A stretch of DNA of 48,312 nt from the NCBI GenBank assembly GCA_032718475.1, contig JAUCBJ010004666.1:1-48312 (forward strand), written 5' to 3'. Position numbers and translations under genes: made by a program. This stretch comes from Nemertoderma westbladi (taxonomy: Eukaryota; Xenacoelomorpha; Nemertodermatida; Nemertodermatidae). Below the pieces are notes generated by a model. It saw only the letters and a program-made list of their open reading frames with translations, was not told where the DNA came from and did no database searches. This document shows, one piece after another, positions 12,001 through 22,000 of this stretch. Each line of letters begins with the position of its first letter. The stretch's first letter is position 1.

Positions 12001-13368
12001 GCACGAAAATACTGGAGATGTGTGCAAGAAAGGGACTACAGCACGAAAATACTGGAGATGGATGCCCGTAAGGGACAACAGCACGAAAATACTGGAGATG
12101 GATGCCCGTAAGGGACCACAGCACGAAAATACTGGAGATGGATGCCCGTAAGGGACCACAGCACGAAAATACTGGAGATGAATACCCGTAAGGGACCACA
12201 GCACGAAAATACTGGAGATGAATGCCCGTAAGGGACCACAGCACGAAAATACTGGAGATGTGTGCAAGAAAGGGACTACAGCACGAAAATACTGGAGATG
12301 TGTGCCCGTAAGGGACCACAGCACGAAAATACTGGAGATGGATGCCCGTAAGGGACCACAGCACGAAAATACTGGAGATGGATGCCCGTAAGGGACCACA
12401 GCACGAAAATACTGGAGATGGATGTCCGTAAGGGAGCACAGCACGAAAATACTGGAGATGGATGCCCATAAGGGACCACAGCACGAAAATACTGGAGATG
12501 TGTGCAAGAAAGGGACTACAGCACGAAAATACTGGAGATGGATGCCCGTAAGGGACAACAGCACGAAAATACTGGAGATGGAAGCCCGTAAGGGACCACA
12601 GCACGAAAATACTGGAGATGGATGCCCGTAAGGGACCACAGCACGAAAATACTGGAGATGAATACCCGTAAGGGACCACAGCACGAAAATACTGGAGATG
12701 AATGCCCGTAAGGGACCACAGCACGAAAATACTGGAGATGTGTGCAAGAAAGGGACTACAGCACGAAAATACTGGAGATGTGTGCCCGTAAGGGACCACA
12801 GCACGAAAATACTGGAGATGGATGCCCGTAAGGGACCACAGCCGAAAATACTGGAGATGGATGCCCATAAGGGACCACAGCACGAAAATACTGGAGATGG
12901 ATGCCCGTAAGGGACCACAGCACGAAAATACTGGAGATGAATACCCGTAAGGGACCACAGCACGAAAATACTGGAGATGGATGCCCGTAAGGGACAACAG
13001 CACGAAAATAGTGGAGATGGATGCCCGTAAGGGACCACAGCACGAAAATAGTGGAGATGGATGCCCATAAGGGACCACAGCACGAAAATACTGGAGATGG
13101 ATGCCCGTAAGGGACCACAGCACGAAAATACTGGAGATGAATACCCGTAAGGGACCACAGCACGAAAATACTGGAGATGGATGCCCGTAAGGGACAACAG
13201 CACGAAAATAGTGGAGATGGATGCCCGTAAGGGACCACAGCACGAAAATAGTGGAGATGGATGCCCGTAAGGGACCACAGCACGAAAATACTGGAGAAGG
13301 ATGCCCGTAAGGGACCACAGCACGAAAATACTGGAGATGTGTGCAAGAAAGGGACTACAGCACGAAAA
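9083..13368. repeat. 40-bp minisatellite array, about 107 copies, with higher-order structure
   Basis: Each 40-bp unit runs ACAGCACGAAAATACTGG then AGATGGATGCCCGTAAGGGACC. Variants include GTGTGCAAGAAAGGGACT, TACCCGTAA, AATAGTGG and rare 39-bp units with CAGCCGAAA (near 10242, 10923, 11482 and 12842). Blocks repeat at longer distances. A block of about 1.2 kb (9.1-10.3 kb) recurs at 10.3-11.5 kb with one extra 39-bp unit; 11942-12151 recurs 480 bp later (12 units); a five-unit block recurs near 12937/13137. No minus-strand frame of the consensus contains a stop. This creates open frames up to 1412 codons (repeating PYGHPSPVFSCCGPLRASIS), which are considered artefacts. Confidence 0.97.
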
Positions 13369-14506
13369 CTAACATTGTCATATAAATGGCGTTTGCTCTG
13401 TTGGATAGCCCATTAAATTTTAGGAAAAGTCACAAAATCTCGGTTTTCCCAACAAACCTGACTCAAAGATACAGATGAATTACAAAAAGTTTCTAAAATG
13501 ACCACAACACACCCCCCCCCCCGGGCCAAATAGGGTTAATCGCATAAAAATAATTCAATTATACATAAAAATATCACCCCACCTATCATAGTTTCTAATT
13601 ATTTCAAGTGATGAGTTAATAAATCAGTGTTTAATTGATCTAAACGTAATTAACCCAATTAAATTTGTATGCTTTCCAGGATAATTCTACTCCTTATCCA
13701 TAGTAGCCGAATTGTGGATACCGATAGAAAGGTGTCATTGCAAGGATTCCAAAAAACAATGAACTTGAGAGATTGTTTGACACACGTTCAACTGTGATGC
13801 ACTAACAACTCGAAATTATGCACTACTGTAAATTATCAAAAGCTCGAATTCCATCGAGATTTCTCCGACATTCGCCTTTCATATTCTCTGATAACATTAC
13901 AGTATCGGTATTTAAAAATATTTACATAGAAGAAACATTTAAATAAAAATAGATTTCTAATAGATTGTTTGAGGTGGTGGGGTGGGCACATAATTTCAAT
14001 TTGAACGTTCAACTAGTTAGGTTGTCATTTAATTTTATGTAGTTAATTAATTAAAGTGGTTTTAAGTAACTTGTCACTGCGAATTTAGTTAGTTACATAA
14101 AAATAGTTTACTTTTCAAATAGTTTACATTTATTTTAAATAAAATTACAAGAATTGAATTTGAAACGTAACGTAGAAGTTTATTTATTTATTTATATTAT
14201 TTTATTTGAAAAAGGATAGTTTTCTCACTAATATTTTTAAAATTGAATTAATTAATCTAACGTTTTTTAATTAATTATTCAGAAAATTAGTTTAAAAAAA
14301 AGTATTATTTTAAACTAATTTGGAGGTAAATTAGTTAAAAAAAAGCATTATTTTCATACATATTACTGTACAATATTATTATAATACCGGTACTTGGCCA
14401 TCCAGCAGAATGCAGCTAGAAGTACCCTACCTATGCGCTAGGCCTACTGTAGGCCTAATACATAGTAAAATCCTTCTTGACGATCTGGAGGTGCTCCACA
14501 ATTTTA
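13369..14506. other. AT-rich intergenic stretch, no gene seen
   Basis: Very AT-rich with many TTAATTAA-like words, a C homopolymer near 13510-13522 followed by GGGCC, and short imperfect repeats. No open frame of interest and no similarity recognised. The last bases, TTTA at 14503-14506, are the left target-site copy of the LTR element. Confidence 0.6.
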
Positions 14507-14915
14507 TGTGGAAGCGCTATCGGCGCCCGGTCCCGGATCCACGGCCACGCACTATCCCGCTCGAGGGGTGAGCTGGAGAAGACTGAAGTGAAACTAGCTG
14601 CAGTATATCAGTATATTGTGTATTGAGATACATGGATAACAAATAATGATGTGATACAATCAGACAATGAAACTAATAACGAACTACCTACAAAACATGA
14701 CTGACAACCCTACACCGGTAAGTCATCTCAATAACTAAACTGAATGATAACTACTGACTGCGCCCTGCCCCCAGGACTATATCCGTGACAGCTACCGTAC
14801 AACCAGCTGTTCACACCCTAGGTGCTAACAAGATACTACTATATCATACCTACCTAACCTATACAATACATACTAATCAGTCCAATAATACACCATCCCA
14901 TAATACAATATCACA
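14507..14915 (-). repeat. 3' LTR of the gag-only retrotransposon
   Basis: 409 bp. In element orientation it begins TGTGATATTG and ends GCGCTTCCACA. It matches the other LTR base for base as read here. Confidence 0.95.
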
Positions 14916-14927
14916 TCCCCCCTTCCT
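14916..14927 (-). promoter_or_regulatory. Polypurine tract of the LTR element
   Basis: In element sense AGGAAGGGGGGA lies directly against the first base of the 3' LTR. This is the expected position and composition for the plus-strand DNA primer. Confidence 0.92.
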
Positions 14928-15427
14928 AAAAAAAAAACTCGCCCACGAGTTTCTAGAACGCACAAACTACAAACCCCAAGTCTAATGACTACATCGACAA
15001 GTAAAGTCTACCTCAACGGCAGTATAGATACTGTATATGAAGCACGATACCAACAATACATTCAACTAGCCTAAGGCTCAGGCTATATCTAAATCGAAAT
15101 TTCGTACTGCATGTATCGTAAGCCAGTATGACTAAAGAATAACACGTACAACTCAATGAGTAACCAAATAACACTATATCAAGCATATTGCAATCTATAA
15201 ATCGCACCGTAAGTAACCGACCATAGTACAATCCATAAAATGTGTCACTGCCACAATAAATAAAGGCTATATAAGTAAATAATTAATACGTGTATCTATC
15301 ACATGAAAATGTATCCATACAGTATCTATCATAAACATGTATCCATCCATACAGTCTATCCGTATCTTATGTAATAATAATACGTAATGACGTAACAAAA
15401 ATATACAAAAAAATATATATGTTGGAG

Positions 15428-16444
15428 TTATGTACATAAGGTAAATAATAATACATACAGAATAGAGAATACTCTATAAAATGTACATAACTGAGGCACA
15501 AAATATCTCGTGGGCGAATAACGGGTGAGAGCCCCTAAACTAGTTATAATATCGGAAAATTCAGAAATAGTTTCCCCCACCTTCTGTTTACGATCTAGTA
15601 ATTCATTGTACACAAAACTAGTATCCTGGGGGCAAAAACGGGCACGTAAAATATCACGAATTGCATCATAGTTTTCCTGTTCATGTTCAGCCAGTTCATC
15701 AAGGACACGTGCAGCCCTACCGGTTAAATAAACAGGCACAATCTTACCGAGAGCGTCGTTCTTCCACCCCCTGAGTCTGGCGATCCGTTGCACCGATCTG
15801 TTCCATGCCTCGAAATCACCAGAACCATCAAAGCAGTCCGGTTCCTTGCGGATGCTTTCCATAGTCGGATCTCGTTGTCGAGTAGTCGACGGAGCAACTG
15901 TTGGAGAATCCCGTCGTCGAGTAGTCGGCGAAGCAACCGTTGGAGAATCTCGTCGTCGAGTAGTCGGCGGAGCAACTGTTGGAGAATCTCGTCGTCGAGT
16001 AGTCGGCGGAGCAACCGTCAGAGAATCCCGTCGTCTAGTTGTCGGCGGAGCAACCGTCAGAGAATCCCGTCGTCTAGTAGTCGGCGGAGCAACCGTCAGA
16101 GAATCACGTCGTCGAGTAGTCGGCGGAGCAACTGTTGGAGAATCTCGTCGTCGAGTAGTCGGCGGAGCAACCGTCAGAGAATCCCGTCGTCGAGTAGTCG
16201 GCGGCCCTGAAATTGATCGGTTCAAGGATCCCCGTTGCCGTCGCGATCCGTGTAACGAGGGCGAGAGAGAACTACGACGCAACTTTGAAACAGCTCCCGA
16301 TGACTTGTAGAGGAACGAATGTTCGTCCGTGCTGTCTGGATGAGGAGAACCAGAAGCGGAACGCAGTTTCTGCCGATAGGAAGGCTTACCCGTGGGAAAG
16401 TTAACGCTTCCAGCTTGTTTGCGCTCGGGTCGACGCGCAGGCAT
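15428..16444 (-). CDS. Gag-like protein of the LTR element
   Basis: 338 codons. A basic N-terminal region (starting MPARRPERKQ) is followed by about eight and a half copies of the 13-residue repeat TTRRRDSLTVAPP (L or P at the variable position), roughly residues 80-190. Next comes a retrotransposon Gag (capsid) region: CFDGSGDFEAWNRSVQRIAR, LTGRAARVLDEL, YDAIRDILRARFCPQD and RKQKVGETISEFSDIITSLG. This layout (W, then Y..L...L...F, then R.Q..GE...EF) is typical of gypsy/Ty3-type capsid domains. No zinc-knuckle CCHC motif was seen. The C-terminal 25 or so residues are hydrophobic and unlike Gag, as expected if an internal deletion removed the rest of gag and all of pol. It may package element RNA. 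It is the only long ORF in the element. Confidence 0.85.
   Translation of the reverse strand: MPARRPERKQAGSVNFPTGKPSYRQKLRSASGSPHPDSTDEHSFLYKSSGAVSKLRRSSLSPSLHGSRRQRGSLNRSISGPPTTRRRDSLTVAPPTTRRRDSPTVAPPTTRRRDSLTVAPPTTRRRDSLTVAPPTTRRRDSLTVAPPTTRRRDSPTVAPPTTRRRDSPTVASPTTRRRDSPTVAPSTTRQRDPTMESIRKEPDCFDGSGDFEAWNRSVQRIARLRGWKNDALGKIVPVYLTGRAARVLDELAEHEQENYDAIRDILRARFCPQDTSFVYNELLDRKQKVGETISEFSDIITSLGALTRYSPTRYFVPQLCTFYRVFSILYVLLFTLCT
15890..16205 (-). repeat. 39-bp coding minisatellite inside gag
   Basis: About eight in-frame copies of a 39-bp unit around GTCGTCGAGTAGTCGGCGGA (plus strand). They encode the Arg/Pro/Thr-rich 13-residue repeat of the Gag-like protein. Copies differ by a few bases, e.g. 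CGTCTAG or CGTCGAG and CTGTTGGAG or CCGTCAGAG. Confidence 0.9.
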
Positions 16445-16614
16445 ACAGTGGAATAATCGTCAGAGACCCGCCACCCACAGTCTGACTGCCTGATGCAGTG
16501 ATGGGTACGGTAGTTGGTCGTGGTAGCGATAGCCTGGTAGGCCAGACAGAGTTAGAGTACCTGTTGCCGGTAGCGGGTAGCGCGGTAGGCCTGTCAGACT
16601 GTCAGTTTCTCTTC

Positions 16615-16631
16615 TCCCGGACGAGCCCCCA
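16615..16631 (-). promoter_or_regulatory. Primer-binding site, tRNA-Pro type
   Basis: In element sense TGGGGGCTCGTCCGGGA follows the 5' LTR with no spacer. This is the well-known sequence complementary to the 3' end of tRNA-Pro used by murine leukaemia viruses, matching 17 of 18 bases. It sets the element's orientation as minus. Confidence 0.92.
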
Positions 16632-17040
16632 TGTGGAAGCGCTATCGGCGCCCGGTCCCGGATCCACGGCCACGCACTATCCCGCTCGAGGGGTGAGCTG
16701 GAGAAGACTGAAGTGAAACTAGCTGCAGTATATCAGTATATTGTGTATTGAGATACATGGATAACAAATAATGATGTGATACAATCAGACAATGAAACTA
16801 ATAACGAACTACCTACAAAACATGACTGACAACCCTACACCGGTAAGTCATCTCAATAACTAAACTGAATGATAACTACTGACTGCGCCCTGCCCCCAGG
16901 ACTATATCCGTGACAGCTACCGTACAACCAGCTGTTCACACCCTAGGTGCTAACAAGATACTACTATATCATACCTACCTAACCTATACAATACATACTA
17001 ATCAGTCCAATAATACACCATCCCATAATACAATATCACA
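16632..17040 (-). repeat. 5' LTR of the gag-only retrotransposon
   Basis: 409 bp with TGTG...CACA ends, identical to 14507-14915 as read here. It should contain the element promoter. No clear TATA box or AATAAA was seen in the element sense. Confidence 0.95.
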
Positions 17041-17070
17041 TTTAATGAGAAGGCTGACGCTACGTTTTTG

Positions 17071-17168
17071 ACCCAAAAACAATTCAAAAATACCTTATTA
17101 ACTGTAATCTGGTAAGGGAGCGACGGATCAGGTTACAGCTTTTTAGGTATTTTTGAACTATTTTGGGT
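17071..17168. repeat. Imperfect hairpin (inverted repeat)
   Basis: Left arm ACCCAAAAAC, TTCAAAAATACC and CTGTAA (17071-17106) pairs with the right arm TTACAG, GGTATTTTTGAAC and TTTGGGT (17133-17167). The stem has a few mismatches and a loop of about 26 bases. It sits 30 bp beyond the LTR element. It could be a small foldback remnant; a structured RNA cannot be excluded. Confidence 0.6.
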
Positions 17169-17270
17169 ATTATGGGGTGTTTTGTGGTAATTTGTAGGAC
17201 CGGGAATTTCTGCTTAAGAAATCCGAGGACATAGTGATAGCGCTGGTGATACTTTTTTCAAATAAAACAA

Positions 17271-17599
17271 TATATTCGATATAAAAACGTAACGGAAAAT
17301 ACCGCTTTTTTTTCACCCATTTTCTTTAGCAAAATTCAGTTGTTCTGCCCTCGTGTGTTGAGTTTTCCACTCGTTGGCATTTTAACACTCGCTTCGCTCG
17401 TGCTACTACTAGGATCGGCATGCTGCATTGCAGCTGCATTTTTAAGAATGCTGTGCCGGCTTGAGCTCGTCGCTCGTGCTAAGAACCTGTCAACTCTTGT
17501 AAAAACTCAACCGCTCGGACAGAATAGTTGAATTTCGCTAAATTGAAACTGAGTGATAAAAAAGCTATGTTTTCCGCTTACTTTTTTTTATCGAATAAT
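17271..17599. mobile_element. Foldback/MITE-like element, decayed
   Basis: Imperfect terminal inverted repeats of about 77-80 bp: 17271-17347 (ATTCGATATAAAAACGTAAC ... TTCTG) and the complement of 17520-17599 (ATTCGATAAAAAAAAGTAAG ... TTCTG). Identity is roughly 75% by eye. The interior of about 170 bp has no transposase and contains CTCGCTTCGCTCGTG-like words typical of short foldback elements. No clear target-site duplication was found. An open frame of 63 codons inside it is not considered a gene. Confidence 0.5.
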
Positions 17600-18148
17600 A
17601 GTCCTTTAATACTGTAATATATATTATTTTTATTAAACGGGATAAAGTGAAAAAATACTAAAATTAATTTGTTAGGTTTTTCAATTCTCACATATTTTAG
17701 GTATACCGGAAGGTTACCATGATGTTGAGCAATACTAGTCCTTTTCATTCATTTTCATTAATTAATTATATGTTGCATTAATTAATATGAATGTTAGTTG
17801 TTTAATTTTAATTTTATTTTTGCTGAGCACATAAAATACGTCGTAATCCTACTGGTACTACCGGTACTGGTTAACCAGTATGTGATACAGTGGTTAGTAC
17901 GGCGGTAGTATTAGTAGTGCAGTAGTGGTAGAAGAGGTCGATGGCGCCGACAGCGCCAACGGCAAATTTCCAAAAAAAAACCGGGCCTACATATTTACAG
18001 ACCTGATTCTGGACAAGAGTTCTCAAGACATCGACCCAGTCAATGTAATTGTTGTCTGTACTGGACTGGCTCAAACCAATTTAGTGATTATAACTATAAG
18101 TAATAATAGTAATAAATAATTCATTTCTTTCACTGTTAATTTTAGAAA
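17600..18148. other. Intergenic stretch, no gene seen
   Basis: AT-rich, then a segment of short GTAGTA/CCGGTA words near 17850-17940. Two open frames of about 65 codons on opposite strands (17871-18119) overlap each other and show no family features. Confidence 0.5.
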
Positions 18149-18154
18149 TTTAAT
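18149..18154 (-). promoter_or_regulatory. Possible ATTAAA poly(A) signal for PBDC1
   Basis: Variant poly(A) hexamer on the minus strand about 155 nt beyond the PBDC1 stop codon. It is the nearest candidate I saw; assignment rests on position alone. Confidence 0.3.
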
Positions 18155-18309
18155 TGAAAAAAAAGTCAATTTTCACGGTAAAATAATTTCAGAATTCGCT
18201 AATAAAAGGCAGCAAGCACAAGAAACAGTGAACCATAATTAAACAATATTAAATCATTACACATTTCCTTATTAGGTCTACCGTCCGCAGTCACTCATCC
18301 TCCTAATTA

Positions 18310-18795
18310 TTAGCAATCATTCGTCACTTTAGTCCGAATTTTATTATTAAAGCCATCGCGATTGCGAGCGATCTCAATAGCAAGAAATTGTATTCGGGTT
18401 GACATGATTGTATTATCGTCATTGTAGTCGCCTTGGCTATTAATACGGAGAAGAGTGGCGAAATTAAAGTCGTCTATAATCCCCTCGTAACAATTACAAA
18501 ACTCCCGCCACGTCTCCTTACCGGATGGCGACTTCAGACACTCGGGATCAATAACATCGGTGTTTAAATCGGGAAATTTCGATTTGAAATGAGTATAAAT
18601 ATCGTCGTCGATGTTTGTAAGACGCAACGACATGGGGTCAACCGAGTTAAGTATATTGAAGTGGGTTTCAGCGTGTTCGTACGCCGCGATAGCCCACATT
18701 AATTCCACGTCGGCACTGTTACCAAATTCCTCTGCCGGTCTCGATAAAACGTCCACACCAGGTGCGGATATACCGGTTGGCGATAACAACGCCAT
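18310..18795 (-). CDS. PBDC1: PBDC1 homologue (polysaccharide biosynthesis domain-containing protein 1)
   Basis: 161 residues in a single exon. The protein matches the conserved core of PBDC1 (human CXorf26) closely: the AEEFGNSADVELMWAIAAYE helix region, then ILNSVDP, LTNIDDDIYTHFKSKFPDL, VIDPECLKS, KETWREFC, GIIDDFNFATLLR, DNTI and the C-terminal signature RIQFLAIEIARNRDGFN. It ends soon after this core, without the long acidic/Lys-rich tail of the human protein. The start at 18795 has A at -3 and G at +4, a good initiation context, and leaves the usual short N-terminal extension. Family members are small, mostly helical proteins whose cellular role is poorly defined. The name reflects a domain label, not a demonstrated activity. 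The 22-bp satellite begins about 300 bp upstream. Confidence 0.95.
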   Translation of the reverse strand: MALLSPTGISAPGVDVLSRPAEEFGNSADVELMWAIAAYEHAETHFNILNSVDPMSLRLTNIDDDIYTHFKSKFPDLNTDVIDPECLKSPSGKETWREFCNCYEGIIDDFNFATLLRINSQGDYNDDNTIMSTRIQFLAIEIARNRDGFNNKIRTKVTNDC

Positions 18796-19098
18796 TATTC
18801 AGTGAATACTACTGCTTTGTGTGGTTTCTTCGACTGGTTCAATACAGCAATAAACAACAGCAGAATACTGGAATACTGGATACAAAGACTGAATACAGGA
18901 ATAGCATAGGCTTACCACATACCATTTCCAGATGGATATTCTGATATTTCCTGATACATGTATATTAAATAAAGGAATGGATAGGCCTACAGTAATTTCG
19001 ACCATATCTTTCCGACCCATACGTAGACCAGGCCAGGACTACGCGTAGTCCACCAGAATAGGTCATATACTGTATCACCAGTTTCATAATTTTAACAT
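18796..19098. other. Upstream flank of PBDC1, with one stray copy of the palindromic core
   Basis: Presumed promoter and 5' UTR of PBDC1, with no recognised element. At about 19038-19052 an isolated GACTACGCGTAGTC matches the palindromic core of the 22-bp array that starts 50 bp further on. It may be the seed from which the array expanded, or an old outlying unit. Confidence 0.5.
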
Positions 19099-22000
19099 TA
19101 ACTACGCGTAGTGCTATCCATAACTACGCGTAGTGCTATCCATAACTACGCGTAGTGCTATCCATAACTACGCGTAGTGCTATACATAACTACGCGTAGT
19201 GCTATCCATAACTACGCGTAGTGCTATACATAACTACGCGTAGTGCTATCCACAACTACGCGTAGTGCTATACATAACTACGCGTAGTGCTATCCATAAC
19301 TACGAGTAGTGCTATCCTTAACTACGAGTAGTGCTATCCATAACTACGAGTAGTGCTATCCTTAACTACGAGTAGTGCTATCCATAACTACGCGTAGTGC
19401 TATCCATAACTATGCGTAGTGCTATCCTTAACTACGCGTAGTGCTATCCTTAACTACGAGTAGTGCTATCCACAACTACGCGTAGTGCTATACATAACTA
19501 CGCGTAGTGCTATCCATAACTACGCGTAGTGCTATCCATAACTACGCGTAGTGCTATACATAACTACGCGTAGTGCTATCCATAACTACGCGTAGTGCTA
19601 TCCATAACTACGCGTAGTGCTATCCATAACTACGCGTAGTGCTATCCATAACTACGCGTAGTGCTATCCTTAACTACGAGTAGTGCTATCCACAACTACG
19701 CGTAGTGCTATACATAACTACGCGTAGTGCTATCCATAACTACGCGTAGTGCTATCCATAACTACGCGTAGTGCTATCCATAACTACGCGTAGTGCTATA
19801 CATAACTACGAGTAGTGCTATCCTTAACTACGAGTAGTGCTATCCATAACTACGCGTAGTGCTATCCATAACTATGCGTAGTGCTATCCACAACTACGCG
19901 TAGTGCTATACATAACTACGCGTAGTGCTATCCATAACTACGCGTAGTGCTATCCTTAACTACGAGTAGTGCTATCCTTAACTACGAGTAGTGCTATCCA
20001 TAACTACGAGTAGTGCTATCCTTAACTACGAGTAGTGCTATCCATAACTATGCGTAGTGCTATCCTTAACTACGCGTAGTGCTATCCATAACTACAAGTA
20101 GTGCTATACATAACTACGCGTAGTGCTATCCATAACTACGCGTAGTGCTATCCTTAACTACGCGTAGTGCTATACATAACTACGCGTAGTGCTATCCATA
20201 ACTACGCGTAGTGCTATCCTTAACTACGCGTAGTGCTATACATAACTACGCGTAGTGCTATCCTCAACTACGAGTAGTGCTATCCATAACTACGCGTAGT
20301 GCTATACATAACTACGCGTAGTGCTATCCATAACAACGCGTAGTGCTATCCTTAACTACGCGTAGTGCTATACATAACTACGCGTAGTGCTATCCTTAAC
20401 TACGAGTAGTGCTATACATAACTACGCGTAGTGCTATCCATAACTACGCGTAGTGCTATCCATAACTACGCGTAGTGCTATCCATAACTACGCGTAGTGC
20501 TATCCATAACTACGAGTAGTGCTATCCTTAACTACGCGTAGTGCTATCCATAACTACGCGTAGTGCTATACATAACTACGCGTAGTGCTATCCTTAACTA
20601 CGAGTAGTGCTATCCTTAACTACGAGTAGTGCTATCCATAACTACGCGTAGTGCTATCCTTAACTACGAGTAGTGCTATCCATAACTACGCGTAGTGATA
20701 TCCTTAACTACGCGTAGTGCTATACATAACTACGAGTAGTGCTATACATAACTACGCGTAGTGCTATCCATAACTACGCGTAGTGCTATCCATAACTACG
20801 CGTAGTGCTATCCTTAACTACGCGTAGTGCTATACATAACTACGCGTAGTGCTATCCTTAACTACGAGTAGTGCTATACAGAACTACGCGTAGTGCTATC
20901 CATAACTACGAGTAGTGCTATCCTTAACTACGCGTAGTGCTATCCTTAACTACGAGTAGTGCTATCCATAACTACGCGTAGTGCTATACATAACTACGCG
21001 TAGTGCTATCCATAACTACGCGTAGTGCTATACATAACTACGCGTAGTGCTATCCTTAACTACGAGTAGTGCTATCCATAACTACGCGTAGTGCTATACA
21101 TAACTACGCGTAGTGCTATCCATAACTACGCGTAGTGCTATCCTTAACTACGCGTAGTGCTATCCATAACTACGCGTAGTGCTATCCACAACTACGCGTA
21201 GTGCTATCCATAACTACGCGTAGTGCTATCCATAACTACGCGTAGTGCTATCCATAACTACGCGTAGTGCTATCCATAACTACGCGTAGTGCTATCCTTA
21301 ACTACGAGTAGTGCTATCCATAACTACGCGTAGTGCTATACATAACTACGCGTAGTGCTATCCATAACTACGCGTAGTGCTATCCATAACTACGCGTAGT
21401 GCTATCCATAACTACGCGTAGTGCTATCCTTAACTACGAGTAGTGCTATCCATAACTACGCGTAGTGCTATCCATAACTACGCGTAGTGCTATCCATAAC
21501 TACGCGTAGTGCTATCCATAACTACGCGTAGTGCTATCCATAACTACGCGTAGTGCTATCCATAACTACGCGTAGTGCTATCCATAACTACGCGTAGTGC
21601 TATCCATAACTACGCGTAGTGCTATCCATAACTACGCGTAGTGCTATACATAACTACGCATAGTGCTATCCTTAACTACGAGTAGTGCTATCCATAACTA
21701 CGAGTGGTGCTATCCTTAACTACGAGTAGTGCTATCCTTAACTACGAGTAGTGCTATCCTTAACTACGAGTAGTGCTATCCTTAACTACGAGTAGTGCTA
21801 TCCATAACTACGAGTAGTGCTATCCATAACTACGCGTAGTGCTATCCATAACTACGCGTAGTGCTATCCATAACTACGCGTAGTGCTATCCATAACTACG
21901 CGTAGTGCTATCCATAACTACGCGTAGTGCTATCCATAACTACGCGTAGTGCTATCCATAACTACGCGTAGTGCTATCCATAACTACGCGTAGTGCTATC

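Larger units (their letters stand above)
14507..17040 (-). mobile_element. Complete non-autonomous LTR retrotransposon, gag only
   Basis: Two direct repeats of 409 bp (14507-14915 and 16632-17040) bound a 1716-bp interior. On reading them side by side I found no difference between the two. Each LTR has TGTG...CACA ends. The element is flanked by TTTA at 14503-14506 and 17041-17044, a 4-bp target-site duplication. In the minus orientation the order is 5' LTR (16632-17040), primer-binding site (16615-16631), leader, gag-like ORF (16444-15428), about 500 bp of non-coding sequence, polypurine tract (14927-14916) and 3' LTR. There is no protease, reverse transcriptase, RNase H or integrase. All cis signals for reverse transcription are intact, so it could have been mobilised by enzymes supplied in trans. 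Identical LTRs indicate very recent insertion. Confidence 0.96.

Noticed and set aside
9012-13346. Minus-strand open frames up to 1412 codons
   Set aside because: Same repeat peptide in all three frames of the 40-bp array. ATG occurs only in variant units, and there is no recognised domain or flanking coding exon.
15788-16404. Plus-strand Arg/Ser-rich frames opposite gag
   Set aside because: Antisense of the 39-bp gag repeat. The LTR element orientation (PBS, polypurine tract) shows the minus strand is coding.
17340-17531. 63-codon plus-strand frame with a hydrophobic stretch
   Set aside because: Lies between the inverted arms of the foldback element and has no support as a gene.
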